Below, piece by piece: positions 48,593-57,721 of a DNA stretch of 64,000 nucleotides. The stretch is from Sphingobium sp. Ant17 (GTDB taxonomy: Bacteria > Pseudomonadota > Alphaproteobacteria > Sphingomonadales > Sphingomonadaceae). Location: NCBI RefSeq assembly GCF_000588875.1, contig NZ_JEMV01000006.1, positions 48,141 through 112,140 on the forward strand, written 5' to 3'. The position numbers were made by a program, and so were the translations under genes. The notes under the pieces were generated by a model. That model did not search any database. It saw only the letters and a list, made by a program, of their open reading frames with translations, and was not told the origin of the DNA. Every line of letters begins with the position of its first letter. Position 1 is the stretch's first letter.

Positions 48593-48607
48593 AGGGTAGC
48601 CCCCTAT
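48591..48607. promoter_or_regulatory. Candidate DmeR operator
   Basis: ATAGGG-N5-CCCTAT (48591-48596 and 48602-48607) covers the dmeR start region. CsoR/RcnR regulators bind G/C-tract operators flanked by A/T inverted arms, which this resembles. This is inference from position and symmetry. Confidence 0.5.
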
Positions 48608-48711
48608 ACTATGCGCGCCGTCCCTGCAAGGTCCCTCACCTGCCCCAAAAACCATAGCGTGCCCCCACTTCGGCCATGGCTTTGCCACGTCCCCTCGCCT
48701 AACAGGGAGCG

Positions 48712-49860
48712 ATGACGAACCGGTTGGACTGCGATTTGGCGATCCTTGGTGGCGGCCTGTCGGGCAGCCTGATCGCGCTTGCCTTCGCGGCCAAGCGGCC
48801 CGATGTCCGTGTCCGGCTGATCGAAAGCGGCGCAGAGATCGGCGGCAACCATATCTGGTCCTTCTTCGACGGGGACGTAGCCCCGCAAGACCGCTGGCTG
48901 GTCGATCCGCTCGTCACCCATCGCTGGGCACAGGGGCATGAGGTCCGCTTTCCAGGGCATCGTCGCCGTCTCGATACCCCCTATAACAGCATCGCCTCGC
49001 CCCGGCTCGACGCGCATGTCCGCGCAACGCTGGGCGATGTGACGATGACGGGCGCGACGGTCGCCGCCGTCACGCCGACCAGCGTCCGCCTGACGGACGA
49101 GCGGGAGATCGACGCGGGGGTGGTGATCGACGCGCGCGGGGCGGCGGACCTGTCGCCGCTGCGCTGTGGCTGGCAGAAATTCGTGGGCCATGCCCTGCGG
49201 CTCGATGCGCCGCACGGCATCGACCGGCCAGTGATCATGGATGCGACGGTCGACCAGATGGACGGCTATCGCTTCGTCTATCTGCTGCCTTGGGACGAGC
49301 GCACCATCTTCGTCGAGGATACCTATTACAGCGACACGCCCGACCTGGACGTGCTCGCCATCGACGCGCGCATTGCCGCTTATGCCAGCGACAAGGGCTG
49401 GACCGGCACGCTGATCCACCGCGAACAGGGCGTGTTGCCCGTGGTCCATGGCGGCGATTTCGATCTTTATTGGCCCAAGGATGATCCGGTCGCGCGCGCG
49501 GGCGTGCGGGCCGGGCTGTTCCAGCCGATGACCGGCTATTCGCTGCCCGACGCGGTGCGCTTCGCCACCTGGCTGGTCGATCAGCCGCTTGATCAACTGG
49601 CGACCGTCACCCGCGCCCATGCGGCGGCGCATTGGCGCAGCGGCGGCTATTATCGGCTGCTTGGCAAGATGCTGTTCGGTGCGGCAGTTCCCGACCAGCG
49701 CTGGCGTATCTTCGCGCGCTTCTACGGCCTGCGCGCGCCCCTCATCCAGCGTTTCTACGCCGGACGTTCCACCATGACCGATCGTGTCCGCATCTTGTGC
49801 GGACGACCCCCCGTGCCCATAAGGGATGCCATGCGAACATTGTTGAATCCGCCCGCCTGA
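48712..49860 (+). CDS. crtY: Lycopene beta-cyclase
   Basis: A 382-residue FAD-fold cyclase that closes beta rings on lycopene. Visible are the dinucleotide motif DLAILGGGLSGSLIAL, IGGNHIWSFFDGD, RFVYLLPWDERTIFVEDTYYS, and RAGVRAGLFQPMTGYSLPDAV, characteristic of CrtY. It lies at the head of the crtY-crtI-LOG-crtB cluster, starting 119 bp from the divergent dmeR. The stop overlaps the crtI start by ATGA-like coupling (49860). Membrane-associated, working on the carotenoid pool. Confidence 0.94.
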   Translation: MTNRLDCDLAILGGGLSGSLIALAFAAKRPDVRVRLIESGAEIGGNHIWSFFDGDVAPQDRWLVDPLVTHRWAQGHEVRFPGHRRRLDTPYNSIASPRLDAHVRATLGDVTMTGATVAAVTPTSVRLTDEREIDAGVVIDARGAADLSPLRCGWQKFVGHALRLDAPHGIDRPVIMDATVDQMDGYRFVYLLPWDERTIFVEDTYYSDTPDLDVLAIDARIAAYASDKGWTGTLIHREQGVLPVVHGGDFDLYWPKDDPVARAGVRAGLFQPMTGYSLPDAVRFATWLVDQPLDQLATVTRAHAAAHWRSGGYYRLLGKMLFGAAVPDQRWRIFARFYGLRAPLIQRFYAGRSTMTDRVRILCGRPPVPIRDAMRTLLNPPA

Positions 49861-51341
49861 TGACCAGGAAAGCGATAATCATCGGCGCAGGCTTTGGCGG
49901 CCTGGCGCTGGCCATCCGCCTGCAATCCGCGGGCATCGACACCACGCTGGTCGAGGCGCGCGATCGCCCCGGCGGCCGCGCCTATATGTGGCAGAAGGAC
50001 GGCTTCACCTTCGACGCCGGGCCGACGGTCATCACCGACCCCGATTGCCTGAACGAGTTGTGGCGTTTGTCCGGCCATGACATGGCGCAGGACGTCACGT
50101 TGATGCCGGTCAGCCCCTTCTACCGGCTCAACTGGCGTGACGGGACCAATTTCGATTACAGCAATGACGAAGTGTCGCTGCGCGCCGAGATCGCCAAGCT
50201 CGATCCCGGCGATGTCGCGGGCTATGACCGTTTCCTCGATTATGCGGCAGGCGTGTTCGAAGAGGGCTATCGTAAACTCGGCGCGGTCGCATTCCTCGAC
50301 TTCGCCTCGATGATCAAGGCCGCCCCGGCGCTCGCCCGCTATCAGGCGTGGCGGTCGGTCTATTCGGTCGTGTCTTCCTATGTGAAGAATGAGAAGCTGC
50401 GCGAGGCGCTGTCCTTCCACACGCTGCTGGTTGGCGGCAATCCGATGAAGACCAGCGCCATCTATGCGCTGATCCACAAGCTGGAAAAGGATGGCGGCGT
50501 CTGGTTCGCCAAGGGCGGCACCAACAAGCTGGTCGAGGGGATGGCCACCCATTTCGAGCGGCTGGGCGGTACGTTGCGGCTGGGCGATAAAGTCACGCGG
50601 ATCGAAACCTATGGCGACAAGGTCACGGCGGTTCACACCGCGTCGGGTTGGCGCGGGGAGGCCGATGCGGTCGCCAGCAACGCCGACCTGATGCACAGCT
50701 ATCGCGACCTACTGGGTCATCATCCGCGTGGGGCGAAGCAGGGGCAAAAGCTGACCAACAAGCGCTGGTCGCCCAGCCTGTTCGTGCTGCATTTCGGCAT
50801 CAAGGGCAGCTGGCCCGGCATTCCGCACCATATGATCCTGTTCGGGCCGCGCTATGAAGGGCTGCTCACCGACATTTACGATCATGGCGTGCTGCCGGAG
50901 GATTTCTCGCTCTATCTGCACCACCCGACCGTGACTGATCCGTCGATGGCGCCCGAAGGCCATTCGACCTTCTATGCGCTCGCCCCGGTGCCGCATATGG
51001 GCAAGCTACCGATCGACTGGGACCAGTTTGCGCCTGCCTATGCCGAGCGCATATTGGACGAAATCCAGCATCGCTTGATCCCCGACATCCGCTCGCGCAT
51101 CGTCACGCAATTCCATTATGCGCCGACCGATTTCGGCCGCGACCTCAACGCGCATCTGGGCAGCGCTTTCAGCCTGGAGCCGTTGCTGACGCAAAGCGCC
51201 TGGTTCCGCGCGCATAATCGCGACGATGTCATTCCCAACCTCTATCTGGTAGGGGCCGGCACCCATCCCGGCGCGGGCATCCCCGGCGTGGTGGGCAGCG
51301 CCAAGGCAACCGCCGCGCTGATGCTGGAAGATTTGGGTTAG
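49860..51341 (+). CDS. crtI: Phytoene desaturase
   Basis: A 493-residue FAD enzyme that introduces the four double bonds making lycopene from phytoene. The N-terminus is MTRKAIIIGAGFGGLALAIRLQSAGI. DRPGGRAYMWQKDGFTFDAGPTVITDP is diagnostic for CrtI, as is the C-terminal FAD signature NLYLVGAGTHPGAGIPGVVGSAKATAALM. ATG 49860 overlaps the crtY stop (1-bp sharing of the A). The open frame runs upstream into crtY without similarity. A LOG-family gene begins 5 bp after it. Confidence 0.97.
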   Translation: MTRKAIIIGAGFGGLALAIRLQSAGIDTTLVEARDRPGGRAYMWQKDGFTFDAGPTVITDPDCLNELWRLSGHDMAQDVTLMPVSPFYRLNWRDGTNFDYSNDEVSLRAEIAKLDPGDVAGYDRFLDYAAGVFEEGYRKLGAVAFLDFASMIKAAPALARYQAWRSVYSVVSSYVKNEKLREALSFHTLLVGGNPMKTSAIYALIHKLEKDGGVWFAKGGTNKLVEGMATHFERLGGTLRLGDKVTRIETYGDKVTAVHTASGWRGEADAVASNADLMHSYRDLLGHHPRGAKQGQKLTNKRWSPSLFVLHFGIKGSWPGIPHHMILFGPRYEGLLTDIYDHGVLPEDFSLYLHHPTVTDPSMAPEGHSTFYALAPVPHMGKLPIDWDQFAPAYAERILDEIQHRLIPDIRSRIVTQFHYAPTDFGRDLNAHLGSAFSLEPLLTQSAWFRAHNRDDVIPNLYLVGAGTHPGAGIPGVVGSAKATAALMLEDLG

Positions 51342-51346
51342 AGACG

Positions 51347-51928
51347 ATGAAGAAATTGGCGGTCTATTGCGGTTCGGCGACGCCGGCCGACCTGACCTAT
51401 ATCGACGCGGCGCGCATGGTGGGCCGTACGCTGGCGGAGCGCGGCATCGGCGTCGTCTATGGCGGCGGGCGGCTGGGCCTGATGGGCGCGGTCGCCGATG
51501 CCGCGCTGGAGGCGGGCGGGGAGGTGATCGGCGTGATTCCTGATGCGCTGGTCGGCGCGGAAGTGGCGCATCGCGGCTGCACGCAATTGCACGTCGTCCA
51601 GACGATGCATCAGCGCAAGCAGCTCTTCACCGACCTGTCAGATGGCTTCATCACGCTGCCCGGCGGGGTGGGCACGATGGACGAATTGTGGGAAGCGATC
51701 AGCTGGGCGCAGCTTGGCTATCATCAAAAGCCAGTCGGGTTGCTCAATGTCGCGGGCTTTTATGACCAGTTGATCGGCTTCAACCGGCAGATGGTGGAAG
51801 CGGGCTTTATCCGCCCGCAACATGCCGGGATTTTGATCCATGCCGAGGGGATCGACGAATTGCTGGATGCCTTAGCCGCCTATCAGCCGCACGAGACCAT
51901 CTTTGCGATGAAGGCGGATCGGCTCTGA
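51347..51928 (+). CDS. LOG-family (TIGR00730) nucleotide phosphoribohydrolase
   Basis: A 193-residue Rossmann-like protein. Motifs are MKKLAVYCGSATPA, GVVYGGGRLGLMGAVADAALEAGGEVIGVIP, MHQRKQLF, and LPGGVGTMDELWEAISWAQLG. The PGGxGTxxE signature and Arg-Lys pair are complete, so it should hydrolyse the glycosidic bond of a nucleoside monophosphate, as LOG enzymes release cytokinin bases in plants and related organisms. Its position inside the carotenoid cluster, between crtI and crtB, with 5 bp and 63 bp gaps, makes it co-transcribed with them; why is not known. Confidence 0.9.
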   Translation: MKKLAVYCGSATPADLTYIDAARMVGRTLAERGIGVVYGGGRLGLMGAVADAALEAGGEVIGVIPDALVGAEVAHRGCTQLHVVQTMHQRKQLFTDLSDGFITLPGGVGTMDELWEAISWAQLGYHQKPVGLLNVAGFYDQLIGFNRQMVEAGFIRPQHAGILIHAEGIDELLDALAAYQPHETIFAMKADRL

Positions 51929-51991
51929 TCCTGTTGCGCAGGCATAGGGATAAGGGATGACTTGGGCAGGCGGGCAGGGCATGGCGATGGC

Positions 51992-52948
51992 ATGACCGAC
52001 CTGCCCATTCTCGACCGCCCGGCGCTCGTCGCCCATGCCAAGCAGAGCATTGCGCGCGGCTCCAAATCCTTTGCCATGGCGTCGACGCTGTTCGATCCGC
52101 AGATCCGCGAGCGCGCCTGGCTGCTCTATGCCTGGTGCCGCAAGTGCGATGATATCGCCGATGGGCAGGACCATGGCGGCACATTGCAGGGTGTCGTGGA
52201 CGGGCAGGCGCGATTGTCGACCATCCGGGTGATGACCGACAGCGCGCTGCGCGGCGAACCGACCGGCGATCCGGCCTTTGACGGCTTTGGCGTGGTGATG
52301 CGCGAATGCGCCATTCCCGCCCGCTATGCCCATGATTTGATTGAGGGGTTTGCGCTCGACGCGCGCGAATGGCGACCGCGCAGCCAGGACGATATGCTGC
52401 GCTATTGCTATTATGTCGCGGGCGCGGTCGGGTGCATGATGGCGGTGCTGATGGGGGTCGATCCCGATGACCAGGCGACGCTTGACCGCGCCTGCGACCT
52501 GGGGCTGGCGTTTCAGCTCGCCAATATCGCCCGCGACATCAGCGAGGATGAAGCCGCCGACCGCTGCTATCTGCCGCAGGAGTGGCTGGCCGAAATGGAT
52601 ATGCCACCCGGCGAACATATGAAGCCCTGGGTCCGGCCGCGTCTTGCCATATTGGCGCGGCGCATGGCGGACATGGCGGCGGCCTATGAAGACAGCGCTC
52701 GCCATGGCACTGGCGCGCTGCCGCCACGGGCGGCCTGGGCGGTGCTGGCGGCGGCGGGCATTTATGGCGACATCGCCCGCGAAGTCGCGCGCCGGGGCGA
52801 GCAGGCCTGGGACGCGCGGGTGATCACGACCAAGCCGGCGAAGCTCCGCTGGGTCGCGCGGGCGGGCATCCAGGTGATCGGTCGCGCCAAGCGCTGGCCC
52901 GCCGATACGCCCCGGCCTGCCAATCTGTGGACGCGCCCGACCGTTTGA
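51992..52948 (+). CDS. crtB: Phytoene synthase
   Basis: A 318-residue prenyltransferase that joins two geranylgeranyl diphosphates. The first Asp motif is CRKCDDIADG and the second NIARDISEDEAADRCYLP; YCYYVAGAVGCMMAVLMGV is the conserved core between them. ATG 51992 gives the start MTDLPILDRPALVAHAKQSIARGSKSFAMAS. It closes the visible carotenoid operon. crtE, crtZ or other decorations are not in the window, so the final pigment cannot be named, though beta-carotene and its hydroxylated xanthophylls would be usual. Confidence 0.95.
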   Translation: MTDLPILDRPALVAHAKQSIARGSKSFAMASTLFDPQIRERAWLLYAWCRKCDDIADGQDHGGTLQGVVDGQARLSTIRVMTDSALRGEPTGDPAFDGFGVVMRECAIPARYAHDLIEGFALDAREWRPRSQDDMLRYCYYVAGAVGCMMAVLMGVDPDDQATLDRACDLGLAFQLANIARDISEDEAADRCYLPQEWLAEMDMPPGEHMKPWVRPRLAILARRMADMAAAYEDSARHGTGALPPRAAWAVLAAAGIYGDIAREVARRGEQAWDARVITTKPAKLRWVARAGIQVIGRAKRWPADTPRPANLWTRPTV

Positions 52949-52966
52949 TCGCCGCGCGTTCGGATG

Positions 52967-53030
52967 TTCTCCCGCGAAGGCTGGGTTCCAGTCCCATAGT
53001 CTGAACTGGACCCGGCCTGCGCCGGGGAAC
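52967..53030. repeat. Palindromic extragenic element
   Basis: A 64-bp element downstream of crtB with arms TCCAGT (52987-52992) and ACTGGA (53005-53010), flanked by GGG and CCC, and outer CCCGCG/GGCCTGCGCCGGGG sequences. This is the arrangement of REP-like elements common in sphingomonad genomes. It is not coding. Confidence 0.5.
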
Positions 53031-53079
53031 GGCATCTATTGCCTTCAGGCATGCGCTTTACCGCAAGCACATAAAAAGA

Positions 53080-53103
53080 GGGCCGATGCTTTCGCATCGG
53101 CCC
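53080..53103 (-). terminator. Intrinsic terminator of amtB
   Basis: A perfect 10-bp stem (53080-53089 with 53094-53103, loop TTTC) reads on the minus strand as GGGCCGATGC hairpin followed by CTCTTTTTATG. It lies about 75 bp after the amtB stop. Confidence 0.8.
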
Positions 53104-53176
53104 AAGGGTTGTTCGCAGGAGGAACAAGGTGGGGCGGGCGGGCCATGTCCCGGTCGGGCGGCCCGCCCTGCCAATC

Positions 53177-54517
53177 TTACATATTGTAGGCGCGCTCGCC
53201 GTGCTCGCCGAGGTCGAGCCCCTGCTGCTCGACTTCTTCGCTCACCCGCAGACCGGTGACGGCCTTGGCGATGAAGATGGCGATGGCGGTGCCGACCGAG
53301 GCCCAGACGATGGAGACGACCACGGCGATGATCTGCGTCATCACCTGGGCACCCATGGCGGTCGAACCGTCGCCGGGGCCACCCAGGAAGGGCTGGTAGA
53401 CGATGCCGGTGCCGATGGCGCCGACGATGCCGCCCACGCCATGGATGCCAAAGGCGTCCAGGCTGTCGTCATAGCCAAGCTTGGGCTTGATGACCGAGAC
53501 GAAGTAGAAGCAGATGATCGAGGCAAGGGCACCCAGAACGATGGCGCCGAACGGCCCGGAATTGCCCGCAGCCGGGGTCACGGCGACCAGGCCAGCGATC
53601 ACGCCGGAGCAGAAGCCGAGAGCCGACGCCTTGTGACCATTGGCCTTTTCAGCGAGCATCCAGAACAGCGCCCCTGCCGCGGTGGCGACGAAGGTGTTGA
53701 TCATGGCGAGCGCCGCCGTGCCGTCGGCTTCCAGTTCGGAACCCGCGTTGAAGCCGAACCAGCCAACCCAGAGCATGCCGGTGCCGATCATCGTCATCGT
53801 CATGCTGTGCGGGGCCATCGGCTCCTTGGGGTAGCCGATCCGCTTGCCAAGGATGAGGCAGGCGACCAAAGCGGAGACGCCGGCATTGATGTGGACCACG
53901 GTGCCGCCGGCAAAGTCCAGCGCGCCCATGTCGAACAACAGGCCGCCGCCGGCCCATACCATGTGGGCGATCGGGAAATAGACGATCGTGAGCCAGATGG
54001 CGGTGAAGAGCATGACCGCCGAGAATTTCATGCGCTCGACCACCGAACCCAGGACCAGCGCAGCCGTGATGGCGGCAAAGGTCATCTGGAAGCTGACGAA
54101 CACATATTCGGAAATCACTTCGTCGGAGAAGGTGGCGGCCGTGCTGTCTGTGGTGACACCGACCAGGAACCATTTGCCCCACGAAACAAAGGCATTGCCT
54201 TCTGGGCCGAAGGCCATGCCGTAGCCGTACATGACCCAGATGAGCATGGCGAGGCAGGCGGCCGCGCCGATCTGCGTCATCGTCGCCAGCATATTCTTCG
54301 ACCGGGTCAGGCCGCCGTAGAACAGCGCAAGCCCGGGCAGGATCATGAGCAGGACGAGGACGGTGGACGTCATCATCCAGGCATTGTTGCCCGGATTGGG
54401 CACGGCTGCGGCGGGTGCCGCCGCTTCGGCGGCTTCCTGCGCCCAGGCAGGCAGGGCGGCGAAGAGCGACAGCCCCGCTGCCCCCGCCATCCCGCAAAGT
54501 TTCTTGGAAAAGGTCAT
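53177..54517 (-). CDS. amtB: Ammonium transporter AmtB
   Basis: A 446-residue protein with a signal peptide (MTFSKKLCGMAGAAGLSLFAALPAWA) and about 11 transmembrane helices. Amt landmarks: NAWMMTSTVLVLLMILPGLALFYGGLTRSKNMLA, IWVMYGYGMAFGPEG, DFAGGTVVHINAGVSALVACLILGKR (with the pore His), and FGFNAGSELEADGTAALAMINTFVATAAGALFW, then HGVGGIVGAIGTGIVY. The ATG at 54517 lies 13 bp downstream of the glnK stop. It transports ammonium and is gated by GlnK. As sequenced, the glnK frame is broken and runs on into amtB. Confidence 0.95.
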   Translation of the reverse strand: MTFSKKLCGMAGAAGLSLFAALPAWAQEAAEAAAPAAAVPNPGNNAWMMTSTVLVLLMILPGLALFYGGLTRSKNMLATMTQIGAAACLAMLIWVMYGYGMAFGPEGNAFVSWGKWFLVGVTTDSTAATFSDEVISEYVFVSFQMTFAAITAALVLGSVVERMKFSAVMLFTAIWLTIVYFPIAHMVWAGGGLLFDMGALDFAGGTVVHINAGVSALVACLILGKRIGYPKEPMAPHSMTMTMIGTGMLWVGWFGFNAGSELEADGTAALAMINTFVATAAGALFWMLAEKANGHKASALGFCSGVIAGLVAVTPAAGNSGPFGAIVLGALASIICFYFVSVIKPKLGYDDSLDAFGIHGVGGIVGAIGTGIVYQPFLGGPGDGSTAMGAQVMTQIIAVVVSIVWASVGTAIAIFIAKAVTGLRVSEEVEQQGLDLGEHGERAYNM

Positions 54518-54530
54518 TATTCCCCCCTTC

Positions 54531-54868
54531 TTACAGCGCGGTTTCGCCGGTTTCGCCGGTGCGGATGCGCACGGCCTGGCCGACATCGAGGACGAAGATC
54601 TTGCCATCGCCGATGCGCCCGAATTGGCCGCCGCCTGCGTCGCTTCCACGACGCGCGGGGCCAGGTCGTCGTCGCAAACGACCTCGACCTTGATCTTGGG
54701 AACCATGTTGGTGGAATATTCCGCGCCGCGATAGATTTCGGTCTGCCCCTTTTGGCGACCAAAGCCCTTCACTTCGCTGACCGTCATGCCTGCGATGCCG
54801 AGCGAGGATAGTGCCTCGCGGACATCGTCGAGCTTGAACGGCTTAATGATAGCCATGACAAGTTTCAT
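54531..54868 (-). pseudogene. glnK: Nitrogen regulatory P-II protein, frameshifted
   Basis: The gene starts at 54868 with [51 protein letters not shown], an intact P-II T-loop with its Tyr (Tyr51 region, RGAEY). One base is missing around 54627-54636 in a GGC-rich run. After it the next frame gives [33 protein letters not shown] ending at TAA 54531, the normal end; the repaired length is about 112 residues. GlnK binds AmtB and blocks it, under control of 2-oxoglutarate, ATP/ADP and uridylylation. A sequencing error is likely. Without repair the frame continues into amtB and mimics a P-II-Amt fusion. Confidence 0.87.
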
Positions 54869-55026
54869 GTCGCCCCCTGTTACTGGTGTGCGGGGACATA
54901 CTCAGCAAGAGGCGTGCCAATTTGCTAATGGCGCGTTAATGCGGGCTTAGGCTGCGGCGCGATGAAAAACAGCGCCGAAAAAATGAGCAGAGGATGGTGC
55001 CTGCTTAAAAAACAGGCAGCATCAGC

Positions 55027-55602
55027 CTACCATTGACCGCCTTCTTCGATCGCCGCCTCTTCGTTGGGCAAGGTTGCACGGCCCAAGGCGGCGTTGCGGT
55101 GGGGGAAACGGCCGAACCGCTCGATGATCGCATGGTGATCGCGCGCGAAGCCGAGCCAATGTTCATTGCCCGCGCCTTCGAACAGGGTCATCGATGTTTC
55201 CTGATCGGCGAGCGTTTCGCCATGCATGAACGGCATATAGAAAAAGAGCCGTCCGGTCCCGCCGATCTGGATATCATAGCCATGGGCGATCGCACCGCGC
55301 GCAATGTCGCGGGCCAGCGGATCGCTGGCAAAGGCCTGTGCGGTATCGCGGAACATGTTGCGGGGCAGTTGGTCGAACAGCAGGATCGCGGCCAGCGCTT
55401 CGTCGGCGCGATCGAGAAAGGCCTCTGGCGGCAAGGCCTGCTTTTCCTGCCGCAAATCGCCGAAACGCGCGATGCAGCGCTGGTCCAGAGTAGGGTCTTT
55501 CTCCCACCATCCCGCTTTGCCGACCTCGTTGAACCAGAAATCGAGCAGGGCTGCAGCCCAGTCGGCGGTGACGGGATCATGGCTGTCGGTGAGCATGTTC
55601 AT
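55027..55602 (-). CDS. DUF924 family protein
   Basis: A 191-residue cytosolic protein. The family pattern is clear: LLDFWFNEVGKAGWWEKDPTLDQRCIARFG, LAAILLFDQLPRNMFRDTAQAFASDPLARDIARGAI, FFYMPFMHGETLADQETSMTLFEGAG, and GRFPHRNAALGR. DUF924 proteins are helical, TPR-like in fold, with no established function that I know of. No partner is evident: glnK-amtB lies upstream on the same strand and tldD is transcribed towards it. Confidence 0.9.
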   Translation of the reverse strand: MNMLTDSHDPVTADWAAALLDFWFNEVGKAGWWEKDPTLDQRCIARFGDLRQEKQALPPEAFLDRADEALAAILLFDQLPRNMFRDTAQAFASDPLARDIARGAIAHGYDIQIGGTGRLFFYMPFMHGETLADQETSMTLFEGAGNEHWLGFARDHHAIIERFGRFPHRNAALGRATLPNEEAAIEEGGQW

Positions 55603-55658
55603 ACCGGCTTATACAGACGAAGGGCCGATCCGGTTCCGCCATAGGCCGTAGAGGACGG

Positions 55659-57100
55659 TCAGGTCGCCGTGCCGCCCACCGTCAGCCCCTGCAGCAGGAG
55701 GGTCGGCTGGCCGACGCCTGCGGGCACGCTCTGCCCGCCCTTGCCGCACATGCCGATGCCTTCGTCCAGCGCCCAGTCATGGCCGATGCCGACCACCTTG
55801 GTCAGGGCCGTGGGGCCATCGCCGATCAGCGTCGCGCCCTTGATCGGGTCGCCCAGCGTGCCATTCTCGACCTTATAGGCCTCGGTGCAGGAGAAGACGA
55901 ACTTGCCCGACACGATGTCGACCTGCCCGCCGCCAAAGCTCTTGGCGAAAATGCCAGTCTTCATCCGCGACAGCAGCTCTTCGGGATCGTCATTGCCGCC
56001 CCGGATGAACGTGTTGGTCATGCGCGGCATCGGACCATGGGCATAGCTTTCGCGGCGACCATTGCCGGTGGGTTCGACCCCCATCAGCCGGGCATTGAGC
56101 CGGTCCTGCATATAGCCGCGCAGGATGCCATCCTCGATCAGGATATTCTCCTGCGTCGGCGTGCCTTCGTCATCGATCGACAGCGACCCGCGCCGGTCGG
56201 CGATCGCGCCGTCATCGACGACGGTAACGCCGGGGGCGGCGACGCGCTCGCCGATGCGGCCGGAAAAGGCGCTGGTGCCCTTGCGGTTGAAATCGCCTTC
56301 CAGCCCATGGCCGATGGCTTCATGCACCAGCACGCCGGGCCAACCCGGGCCAAGCAGCACGGTCATTTCGCCCGCAGGCGCGGCGACCGAGCGCATGTTG
56401 ACGCGCGCCTGCGCCAGCGCTTCGTCGATCGCGCGGTTCCACACAGTCGGGTCCATGACCTGATCATAGAGATAGCGCCCGCCGATGCCGAAGCTGCCGG
56501 TTTCGCGGCGGCCATTCTCTTCTAGGATGACCGAGACGTTGAGGCGCACGAGCGGGCGGATGTCGGTGGCGGTAAAGCCGTCGGCGCGCACGATCTCGAC
56601 CACCGACCAACTGCCCGCCAGATTGACCGAGACCTGCGCGACGCGTGGATCGCGCGCGCGGGCGGCAGCGTCGATCGCGGCGCACAGCGTTACCTTCTCG
56701 GCGAAGGGCACGATCTCCAACGGATTGGCGTCGGTATAGAGATGACGATTGGTGTGCTGCGGCGGTGGGGCCGGGGGCGCGGCGGCGGGGTCGAGCAGCG
56801 CCAGCGTCTGCGCCGCCTTGCGGATCGCCGCTTCGCTGATGTCGTTGGCATGGGCAAAGCCGGTCATCTCGCCCGACACGCCGCGCAGGCCAAAGCCCGC
56901 ATCGGTCGAATAATCGGCGGTTTTCAGCCGTCCGTCGTCAAAGCCGAAACTCTCGCTGGCGCGATATTGCAGATAGAGTTCGCCATCGTCGCAGCCTTTG
57001 AGCGCATCGGCGGTCAGGCGACGTGCGCCATCGGGATCCAGCAGGCCGGGACGATAGAGAAGGCACGGGCGTCGGTATAGTGCGCGGAAATATCAGTCAT
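55659..57100 (-). pseudogene. tldD: Metalloprotease TldD, frameshifted near the N-terminus
   Basis: ATG 57100 begins MTDISAHYTDARAF. One base is then missing near 57059, after which the next frame reads LYRPGLLDPDGARRLTADAL and continues through an intact TldD of about 480 residues. The zinc site is HEAIGHGLEGD (HExxxH), with FNRKGTSAFSGRIGERVAAPGVTVVDDG and the C-terminal GKGGQSVPAGVGQPTLLL. With TldE (not in the window) it forms a heterodimer that degrades short peptides and matures microcins or antitoxin CcdA. Single-base loss in a short run is probably an assembly error; the gene is likely real. Confidence 0.88.
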
Positions 57101-57144
57101 ACCATCCGATATAGGGACGGCAGCACCCAAGCCCAAAGGAAAAG

Positions 57145-57372
57145 TTAGAGGCTGGCGCCGGACGCGATGTCGGGCTTGTCGCCAATGTCCGCCGTGTCGG
57201 CCACGCCGCCGATCAGCACGAAGCGCCGATCGCAATAGCCGCAGTCGACATAGCCATGTTCATCGATTTCCAGAAAGACGCGCGGATGGCCGAGGGCGGC
57301 GGGAATGTCGCCCGACCCGTCGCAGGAAACGCGGGCTTTGGAGACTCGGAGGATTTCTGGCGGCTGGATCAT
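57145..57372 (-). CDS. Small zinc-finger (CHCC/NDUFS6-like) protein
   Basis: A 75-residue protein starting MIQPPEILRVSKARVSCDGSGD. The zinc ligands are Cys in VSCDG, His in GHPRVFLEI, and the CGYC pair in VDCGYCDRRFVL, which is the zf-CHCC pattern related to the NDUFS6/complex I 13-kDa subunit. In bacteria such proteins are small accessory factors, perhaps for complex I assembly. It lies 44 bp from the tldD start on the same strand; a shared promoter upstream is plausible. Confidence 0.8.
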   Translation of the reverse strand: MIQPPEILRVSKARVSCDGSGDIPAALGHPRVFLEIDEHGYVDCGYCDRRFVLIGGVADTADIGDKPDIASGASL

Positions 57373-57416
57373 GGCTGCGGGAATTAGCAGTGCAAACGCT
57401 GCGCCGCAATATGCGG

Positions 57417-57584
57417 CTACATCAAAGGAAGCGGTGGTGCCTTGCATGGGGTCGAGGTGTCGCCTTTCCGGACCTTTGCGGCAGGTTGCCAGTCGGTGCA
57501 ATCCTTCGCCGCGATCACCGCGAGCGGCGACAGCATCAGCAGGGCAGGCGCGAGGGTGCTGCCGAGGAAGATGGGGTTGGGCAT
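57417..57584 (-). CDS. Possible small exported peptide
   Basis: A 55-residue frame with an apparent signal peptide (MPNPIFLGSTLAPALLMLSPLAVIA) and a short mature part with two Cys (KDCTDWQ, STPCKAP). ATG 57584 follows GGGGAC-like sequence weakly. It is upstream of the zf-CHCC gene on the same strand, just below tRNA-Val. Real translation is uncertain. Confidence 0.4.
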   Translation of the reverse strand: MPNPIFLGSTLAPALLMLSPLAVIAAKDCTDWQPAAKVRKGDTSTPCKAPPLPLM

Positions 57585-57721
57585 GGGGACAAGATGCCGC
57601 ATCCAGGCTTGCTGTACGATGAACGTTACGCAGGCGGTTGGATTGGCGATGGCCTCGCAGCATAGCTGCTCGGAGTTTTTCGGCCGCCCGTTCCGCGGAC
57701 GGGCTCTAAAGACCGAAAAAC

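Noticed and set aside
53177..54868. One long frame that looks like a fused P-II-Amt protein
   Set aside because: The normal GlnK C-terminus and stop are present in another frame, and amtB has its own start with a signal peptide. The fusion is produced by a single missing base in glnK.
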